DNA from: Flavobacteriales bacterium UBA4011
GTDB lineage: Bacteria > Bacteroidota > Bacteroidia > Flavobacteriales_D > Crocinitomicaceae
Direction of reading: 5' to 3'
Assembly: GCA_002384725.1 (NCBI GenBank)
Contig: DGBF01000142.1
Coordinates: 32,267 to 70,320, forward strand
DNA: 38,054 nucleotides
A model generated the notes under the pieces. It worked only from the letters and a program-made list of their open reading frames with translations, made no database searches and was not told the origin of the DNA. The position numbers and the translations under genes were made by a program. Positions 33,234 through 38,054 of the stretch are shown here, in pieces (within the stretch, counting starts at the first letter, position 1; every line of letters begins with the position of its first letter).

Positions 33234-34318
33234 AATGGGCTAGAAAAACGCTGATCGGTTAGAAATGAATGATCGGTCAAAGTCTTTAAGAAATTCACCA
33301 AATCTATTTTATCCTGAGCGTTGAGCATTAATCCAGAGAATTGTGTGTTTAAAATTGCGGGATCAACTGTAGAAGAACTTTGAATTCCAGTATTATAATG
33401 ATCCACGACCTCTTCTAAAGTAGTCAATCGACCATCGTGCATATATGGGAAAGTAACTTCAATGTTTCTGAGCGTTGGAACTTTAAATTTGGCCTTATCT
33501 GAAGCATTCAAGGTAACATTCATGTAGCCATCATCCAACATATTCGCATCGATGTCCAATCCATTGTTCATGTACTGATCATTTTCGAAATTGCTTCCAG
33601 AATGACAATGTGCGCAATCTGCACCTGACAAATTAGGAAAACCAGGGTTGTATTCTGCAAAAAACAGTTGTCGTCCATGTTCTTCACTTGGTGTAAGAGA
33701 AGCTAAACCGGCCAGAAATCTATCGTATTTCGAATTTCCTGAAACGAGCGTGAACATAAAGGCTTCCATGGCCAAACTCATTTTTTCTGAAGTGATTTCT
33801 TCTGTACCAAAGGCTCTTTTAAACTGGTCCTTATAAATTGTCTTTGCCGACAATTTGACCACGACATTCGGTAACGTTTCATGCATTTCAAGTACATCTT
33901 GAATTGGTTTTAAGCTTTGCTCGCGCAATGTTGCAGCCCGCCCATCCCAAAAGAATCCATTTGAATTCCACGCCATATTGACAATTGCCATGGCTTGTCT
34001 TCCGCCTGGTAGTCCGTCTATTCCTATTGAGAATTGATTGATATCTGAAAAAGCATTCGCTTGATTGTGACAACTTGCACAAGACATGGAGTTATCACCA
34101 GACAATGATTTTTCATAGAAAAGCATTCTGCCCAATTGCACTTTCGCTTTCGTTAAAGGATTGTCAGCAGGAAGATTGGGGGCAGCAAGAGTGTTGCCAT
34201 AATCGAGGATATATGGTTCGGACTCTAAAAACACACCGTCAATTCCACTGACTGATTTTTTACACGAAAAGGCGATTACAATTAAAACAAATGCAGAAAA
34301 TAATATTCTGTAAATCAT
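33230..34318 (-). CDS. Di-heme lipoprotein, MauG/MbnH-like cytochrome c peroxidase family
   Basis: 362 aa. SPII signal with lipobox IAFSC19. Heme motifs C80-A-S-C83-H84 and C235-A-H-C238-H239. Blocks shared with CcpA/MauG: KVQLGRMLFYEKSLS, GGRQAMAIVNMAWN with FFWDGRAATLREQS, AMEAFMFTLVSG, KVPTLRNIEVTFPYMHDG with Met293 at the distal-ligand position, where MauG has tyrosine. It lies 10 nt downstream of the MbnP-like gene, the same pairing as methanotroph MbnP/MbnH, where MbnH oxidises a tryptophan of MbnP to kynurenine. The analogous role here is inferred from the neighbour. Presence of Met instead of Tyr leaves an ordinary peroxidase function possible. Confidence 0.88.
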   Translation of the reverse strand: MIYRILFSAFVLIVIAFSCKKSVSGIDGVFLESEPYILDYGNTLAAPNLPADNPLTKAKVQLGRMLFYEKSLSGDNSMSCASCHNQANAFSDINQFSIGIDGLPGGRQAMAIVNMAWNSNGFFWDGRAATLREQSLKPIQDVLEMHETLPNVVVKLSAKTIYKDQFKRAFGTEEITSEKMSLAMEAFMFTLVSGNSKYDRFLAGLASLTPSEEHGRQLFFAEYNPGFPNLSGADCAHCHSGSNFENDQYMNNGLDIDANMLDDGYMNVTLNASDKAKFKVPTLRNIEVTFPYMHDGRLTTLEEVVDHYNTGIQSSSTVDPAILNTQFSGLMLNAQDKIDLVNFLKTLTDHSFLTDQRFSSPF

Positions 34319-34328
34319 GTTTTAAGTT

Positions 34329-35288
34329 TTAGTTGTTCAAGACCTTCTTCGAGAATAGTTTATCATTATTTTGATAAAAATCTAAAATGTAAAATCCTTT
34401 GTTTTTCAATGAGATACCCAATTTATTTTGACCATCAACCAAGAGATGTTCTTGAATCAATTTTCCTGTTAGGTCAAATATCTTGATGCTATTTCCAATA
34501 AAATTGACAGGTGTAGAAATCGTAAGTGATCCATTCGAAGGAATTGGATAAACACTTGTGTTCTCCGCAATGCTTTCTGTCAAACCAGCCAAACTGGCGC
34601 TAGGTGAATAGACATAGTTTTTGAAATTTGCTATCATCACAGCTGCTTCTTGATTTTCGCCATGCACAACAACCCCTTGTGAAATATTGACATTCTCTAA
34701 TGCACGATTGTAATCCGCATCAACATTGACGAAATATTCGCCATTGAATAAATTTCCAACAGCCATTACTGTAGTTTCGTAGTAATTTGCATCACCTAAA
34801 CCGTGCAACTCTGTAGTTTGATTCATTGCAGTTCCCGTTTTCCCTTCCAAAGCGATAAAACGGTAACCAGATGTCCAGCCCCAATGCATAGATGGTGATT
34901 GAAATGAAAGAGGTGTACCAGACGGTTGAACAGAAGGATCTTGATGGTTTACAGGAGTGTGTACGCCAATGTGAAATTTGATTCCTTCAATGTTTGTAAC
35001 GTTATAAGAACCCAATGCGATGGAAGTTTGTTCATTCGCTTTCACGATTGCTACAACTGAACTTGGCACCGTTGTGATCATTCCACCGTCATGGATAATT
35101 GTGAACTTCGTCATATAGTATTCCATACGCGTCAGTTTAAAATTACCGTTCGACATATTGTTTTGCGAAGGTTGATTGTAAGCAAAATCTGCTGTACCAA
35201 GTTTGTGGTAAATATTCAAGTTTACTGGGGTTTGACTGAATCCGCTGAATGCGAAAGTCATTAATAGCGATGTATAAAGGGTTTTCAT
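34329..35288 (-). CDS. MbnP-family copper-associated protein with T9SS sorting domain
   Basis: 319 aa. Signal peptide 1-18 (ending FSGFSQ). Residues about 20-225 follow the MbnP/DUF pattern: VNLNIYHKLGTADF, KLTRMEYYMTKFTI, IEGIKFHIGVHTPVNHQDPS, and the signature SMHWGWTSGYRFIALEGKTG with H135, W136 and W138; the tryptophan in this signature is the one turned into kynurenine in methanotroph MbnP. Residues 243-319 are a type A T9SS sorting domain (VYPIPSNGSLTI, IKIFDLTGKLIQE, LKNKGFYILDFYQ). It precedes a di-heme MauG-like gene on the same strand by 10 nt. The T9SS fusion means delivery to the cell surface or medium. Copper binding and modification are inferred, not shown. Confidence 0.85.
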   Translation of the reverse strand: MKTLYTSLLMTFAFSGFSQTPVNLNIYHKLGTADFAYNQPSQNNMSNGNFKLTRMEYYMTKFTIIHDGGMITTVPSSVVAIVKANEQTSIALGSYNVTNIEGIKFHIGVHTPVNHQDPSVQPSGTPLSFQSPSMHWGWTSGYRFIALEGKTGTAMNQTTELHGLGDANYYETTVMAVGNLFNGEYFVNVDADYNRALENVNISQGVVVHGENQEAAVMIANFKNYVYSPSASLAGLTESIAENTSVYPIPSNGSLTISTPVNFIGNSIKIFDLTGKLIQEHLLVDGQNKLGISLKNKGFYILDFYQNNDKLFSKKVLNN

Positions 35289-35443
35289 GATAATTTTTTT
35301 TTACAAGTTAATAATTTAAGCACAATAACCCATTATCCTGAACAAAGAATCAGATGTAGCAAATCCGAATCAAATGATGTAGTTGGAGTAATTATTCCAG
35401 TTTTAGCGGATAAAATTATTCAATTAGGATTGTTTATGATTCT
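35289..35443. other. Intergenic region between the Feo operon end and the MbnP-like gene
   Basis: About 155 bp. It must carry the promoter of the MbnP/MbnH-like pair (minus strand); only a degenerate TTAACTTG is seen. No hairpin terminator for feo was recognised. Confidence 0.3.
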
Positions 35444-35545
35444 TCACTCGCCGCAATCCTCACACCCCTTCTTCGGCTTTCGAAACCGAAAAAACAAGGA
35501 AGCAAGTGCTCCAACCAATAATAGAATGGCGATTATTTCCTGCAT
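35444..35545 (-). CDS. FeoB-associated small Cys-containing membrane protein
   Basis: 33 aa: one transmembrane helix (MQEIIAILLLVGALASLFF) followed by a basic stretch and a Cys pair (RFRKPKKGCEDCGE). This is the pattern of the FeoB-associated Cys-rich membrane protein family. It starts 1 nt after the feoB stop. In other bacteria such proteins or FeoC act as a third Feo component; the CxxC could bind iron or an Fe-S cluster. The start (ATG at 35545) directly follows TAA of feoB, and the membrane segment plus tail leave little doubt that it is real. Confidence 0.82.
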   Translation of the reverse strand: MQEIIAILLLVGALASLFFRFRKPKKGCEDCGE

Positions 35546-35546
35546 C

Positions 35547-37460
35547 TTAAGATAAGATTTGATACGTTATCCATGCTGCAAGATAAGCAATTACGCCCAT
35601 ACTGACCAATTGCAAAATCGGCCATTTCCACGAATTGGTTTCTTTCTTCACTACAGCAACGGTTGCCATACATTGAAGGGCGTAAACATAAAACACCATC
35701 AAAGAAACACCTGTCGCTAAAGTATAAACAGGTTGACCACTCTTAAAGGTTTGGCTTCGCATTTTATCCAACAAAGTCTTTGAGTTTTCGTCGGAATCAT
35801 GCACAGAATAGATAGTCGCCATTGTTCCGACAAAAACTTCACGCGCGGCAAAAGAGGCAATTAATCCTATCCCAATTTTCCAATCGTAACCTAATGGACG
35901 AAGAACGGGTTCAATCGTTTGCCCCATTATTCCGATGTATGAATTCTCCAATCTCAATGCGGCCAATTCTCCTTCGTTTTCGACTGTTGTACCAAAAGCT
36001 TCAGCTTCCAAAGCAGAAACGTGGCCTTTTGGACCATACGAGGCGGTAAACCAAATTAAAATGGAAATTGTAAGGATAATTTTACCTGCATCGAAAACGA
36101 AACTTCGAGTTTTCGCCCACATCGTAACGATAACATTTCCCCATCGAGGACCTTTATAGGGGGGTAGTTCAAGAAGTAAGAAACTTTTGTCTTTGCTTTT
36201 GATAAACATTTTCATAACCACTGCCATCAACAAAGCGGAAACCAATCCCAAAAGGTAAAGACCCAATAAAACCAATCCCTGAAGATTGATGAATCCTAAA
36301 ACTTCTTTGTCTGGGATAACAATTGCAATCAGTACAGTATAAACAGGTATTCGAGCGCTACAACTCATCAGCGGAGCAACGAAAATGGTAATTAAACGCT
36401 CTTTCCAGTTCGCAATTGTTCGCGCCGCCATAATCCCAGGAATGGCACACGCCAAGGAAGAAATTAAGGGTACAACGCTTCGGCCATTTAATCCCAAAGG
36501 CCTCATTAATCTATCCATTAGAAAAATAACGCGCGATAAATACCCCGTTTCTTCTAATACCCCGAGGAAGAAAAATAGCAGGGCGATTTGAGGAATGAAT
36601 ATGAGGACTCCGCCAATTCCAGGTAAAATTCCGTCGGAGAGCAATTCGGTTAAGACACCTGGCGGTAGATTGTTGTGCAATGCTTCAGTTATCCAACTGA
36701 ACCCCATATCTATCCAATCCATTGGGTAACTGGCCAAGGCAAAAACACTTTGAAAAATGATAAAAAGCACCAAAATGAAAATACCATATCCCAAAACAGG
36801 GTGGGCAAACCCTTTGTCTAAAATAAAACGATCTCGGTTGTCTTTTTCACGCGTTTGACAAGCTTCAACTAAACTTTCAATTTTATTTCTTCTGTTTAAA
36901 GTATCGGTATTTTGTTCTTCAGCGTCCGCTCTAAAAGGGAAAACGGTTTTAGTTTTAGACTCAAAAGAAATTGATTTTATTGCCTCCAACAAACGCTTTT
37001 TTCCTAGTCCAACTCGAGCATTCATTTCAATGATTTGCATATCAGGATAAGCAGCTGAAAGTTTGTCTAAGTCCGTTTTTAATCCAGCTCGAGAAGAAAC
37101 ATCGGCCATGTTTAGTACCAGAATATTCGGTATATTCAGTTCATATATTTGATCAAAAAGCAAGAGATTACGCTCTAAATTCGATGAATCAACAACCGTG
37201 ATGATCGCATTTGGATGAGCATCATGTTCTGAATTAGAAAGCACATCCATCACAATTTGTTCTTCACCACTGTTCGGAAAAAGGCTATATACACCAGGGA
37301 AATCAATCATTTGATAATCCGGAGCGCCATTAATTTTTCCAGATTTTAATTCAACTGTGACTCCCGTAAAATTCCCCACCTTTTGGTTGAGACCAGTCAT
37401 CAAATTGAAAACGGAACTTTTGCCTGTATTTGGATTGCCGAGTATGGCGATTTTCTTCAT
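35547..37460 (-). CDS. feoB: Ferrous iron transporter FeoB
   Basis: 637 aa, inner membrane. N-terminal GTPase domain: GNPNTGKSS (G1, about 8-16), the T of FTGVTVE (G2), FPGVYSL (G3, about 54-60), NMAD (G4, about 116-119). The C-terminal part has about 8 membrane helices with the two gate motifs: GGVLIFIPQIALLFFFLG with GLNGRSVVPLISSLACAIPG, and KIGIGLIASFAAREVFVGTM. It imports Fe2+. It is shorter than E. coli FeoB (773 aa), mainly because of a small cytoplasmic linker. Translation begins 1 nt after the feoA stop and it is followed by the 33-aa protein. Confidence 0.96.
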   Translation of the reverse strand: MKKIAILGNPNTGKSSVFNLMTGLNQKVGNFTGVTVELKSGKINGAPDYQMIDFPGVYSLFPNSGEEQIVMDVLSNSEHDAHPNAIITVVDSSNLERNLLLFDQIYELNIPNILVLNMADVSSRAGLKTDLDKLSAAYPDMQIIEMNARVGLGKKRLLEAIKSISFESKTKTVFPFRADAEEQNTDTLNRRNKIESLVEACQTREKDNRDRFILDKGFAHPVLGYGIFILVLFIIFQSVFALASYPMDWIDMGFSWITEALHNNLPPGVLTELLSDGILPGIGGVLIFIPQIALLFFFLGVLEETGYLSRVIFLMDRLMRPLGLNGRSVVPLISSLACAIPGIMAARTIANWKERLITIFVAPLMSCSARIPVYTVLIAIVIPDKEVLGFINLQGLVLLGLYLLGLVSALLMAVVMKMFIKSKDKSFLLLELPPYKGPRWGNVIVTMWAKTRSFVFDAGKIILTISILIWFTASYGPKGHVSALEAEAFGTTVENEGELAALRLENSYIGIMGQTIEPVLRPLGYDWKIGIGLIASFAAREVFVGTMATIYSVHDSDENSKTLLDKMRSQTFKSGQPVYTLATGVSLMVFYVYALQCMATVAVVKKETNSWKWPILQLVSMGVIAYLAAWITYQILS

Positions 37461-37461
37461 C

Positions 37462-37692
37462 TTATAGTTTGTCTACGAGAACTTGAAGTGCCTCTTCGGG
37501 ACGAAGTGATACTAAGGTTTGTCCCATTCTTACGGCCATTGGGCCATTGAAAGGAGCGCGAAGAGAAACTTCGATCGACTTGCCTCGCATAAACCCTAGC
37601 GCCAACAAAGCAGTATGGTTATCTCCAGTGCTTAAACCAGAAATTGTGGCCTTGTCGCCTACCTTTAAATCGGAAAGATTGAATCCTATCAT
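37462..37692 (-). CDS. feoA: FeoA ferrous iron transport accessory protein
   Basis: 76 aa from the ATG at 37692. An SH3-like protein that partners with FeoB. Signatures: LSDLKVGDKATISGL, then LLALGFMRGKSIEVSLRAPF and GPMAVRMGQTLVSLRPEEA, the two conserved halves of FeoA. The frame can be extended to 37725, but the -7 element at 37700-37707 falls in that extension, so the shorter start is right. It stands 1 nt upstream of feoB and heads the operon feoA-feoB-33-aa protein. No obvious Fur-type operator was recognised. Confidence 0.92.
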   Translation of the reverse strand: MIGFNLSDLKVGDKATISGLSTGDNHTALLALGFMRGKSIEVSLRAPFNGPMAVRMGQTLVSLRPEEALQVLVDKL

Positions 37693-37699
37693 CGAGTAA

Positions 37700-37707
37700 C
37701 AAAAGTA
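37700..37707 (-). promoter_or_regulatory. -7 promoter element of the feo operon (TACTTTTG)
   Basis: Exact TAnnTTTG on the minus strand, 7 nt before the feoA ATG. Transcription would begin almost at the start codon. Confidence 0.55.
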
Positions 37708-37792
37708 CGAAGAACTCAAAAACAAACCCTACCCTAAAAAAGGGATTTTACACCTTAAATTGGTTTAGTGACTTTTTTAACTTTAAACGACT

Positions 37793-38054
37793 CTAAAACT
37801 TGATTTTCCACCCACGTTGATGCAAAACTCGATAGAAAGTCAATAGTTCATTGGCATCTTTCAGTTTTTCCATCAAGTTTTTGAATTCTACTTCCTTTGG
37901 TTCTGTTTCTTTTGAAATTGATTTCACTTTCAATTTATGCGGGAAATAGAACAGAGTTTCGTCTTTCGGCGTTTCAATTTGCAGTAAAAACAGACGAAGT
38001 AAATTCAAGGAATCATTATCACTTAAAGATAAATCTGAGGACTGAATAGAGGAG
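37793..38054 (-). CDS. C-terminal part of an unknown protein (cut by the right edge)
   Basis: The frame is open from the right edge to the stop at 37793-37795: about 87 residues visible, no ATG in the visible part. A Ser/Asp-rich start (SSIQSSDLSLSDND) leads to NLLRLFLLQIETPKDETLFY, then a charged helix (KEVEFKNLMEKLKDANELLT) and a basic end (HQRGWKIKF). I do not recognise the family. Composition and helical ending suggest a cytoplasmic protein. A TTG at 38008 has no support as a start. Confidence 0.5.
   Translation of the reverse strand, partial: SSIQSSDLSLSDNDSLNLLRLFLLQIETPKDETLFYFPHKLKVKSISKETEPKEVEFKNLMEKLKDANELLTFYRVLHQRGWKIKF

Noticed and set aside
33230..34318. Naming the di-heme lipoprotein MbnH or MauG outright
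   Set aside because: The position that is tyrosine in MauG is methionine (PYMHDG) as in peroxidases; only the adjacent MbnP-like gene supports the link, so the name would be too strong.
1..38054. CRISPR arrays, tRNA/rRNA genes, complete insertion sequences or prophage
   Set aside because: No spaced repeats, no cloverleaf-like or rRNA-like stretch, and no transposase, integrase or phage gene could be recognised.

Overview
The window is a 38 kb stretch of a Bacteroidota chromosome, most likely class Flavobacteriia. Evidence: low GC, the Bacteroidota -7 promoter motif TAnnTTTG in front of many genes, few Shine-Dalgarno sites, the gliding/type IX secretion (T9SS) lipoprotein GldH beside a RicT/PSP1 gene, several secreted proteins with T9SS C-terminal sorting domains, and SPII lipoproteins with the Bacteroidota-style SCKK start. 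A Fluviicola/Crocinitomicaceae-like relative is possible but cannot be fixed from this window. I saw no tRNA, rRNA, CRISPR array, complete insertion sequence or prophage gene.

Layout. 1-2472 (-): large secreted CotH-kinase protein with a T9SS C-terminus, cut by the window edge. 2687-3783 (+): lipoprotein and DUF2490 outer-membrane protein, overlapping. 3786-5610 (-): gldH and ricT/PSP1, overlapping. 5689-8469 (-): tight hemA-hemC-hemD operon for early tetrapyrrole synthesis. 8721-10537 (+): rsmI and a VAT1/quinone-reductase-like MDR enzyme. 10618-11268: decayed gene with GldM C-terminal-like sequence. 11314-15432 (+): hemW and an S9 prolyl-oligopeptidase-type peptidase. 15696-17359 (-): xseB and xseA. 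17417-18165: a LysR-regulator remnant butted against an orphan fragment. 18239-21560 (+): pgk and a LamG/T9SS protein. 21768-22253 (-): VOC lipoprotein. 22431-27627 (+): Cys-containing lipoprotein, class I fbp, mfd. 27641-27817 (-): 58-aa secreted peptide. 27964-30155 (+): two overlapping glycosyltransferases. 30251-32008 (+): FHS-type sugar transporter with an insertion. 32241-35288: three-gene redox/copper module. 35444-37692 (-): feoA-feoB plus a 33-aa FeoB-associated protein. 37793-38054 (-): C-terminus of an unknown protein cut by the right edge.

The most interesting part is 32241-35288. A MbnP-family protein, the methanobactin-associated copper protein family whose tryptophan is oxidised to kynurenine by the di-heme enzyme MbnH in methanotrophs, is followed 10 bp later by a di-heme MauG/CcpA-family lipoprotein. 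A second di-heme peroxidase converges on the pair, and the two stop codons share bases. Unusually, the MbnP-like protein has a C-terminal T9SS sorting domain, suggesting a surface-displayed or secreted MbnP/MbnH pair in a non-methanotroph. The ferrous-iron uptake operon lies directly upstream of it on the same strand.

Two recurring themes deserve attention. Several promoters place TAnnTTTG 3-7 nt before the start codon (rsmI, the di-heme peroxidase, feoA and probably hemW), which predicts leaderless or nearly leaderless mRNAs. The spaces between genes also hold decayed genes and palindromic repeats.
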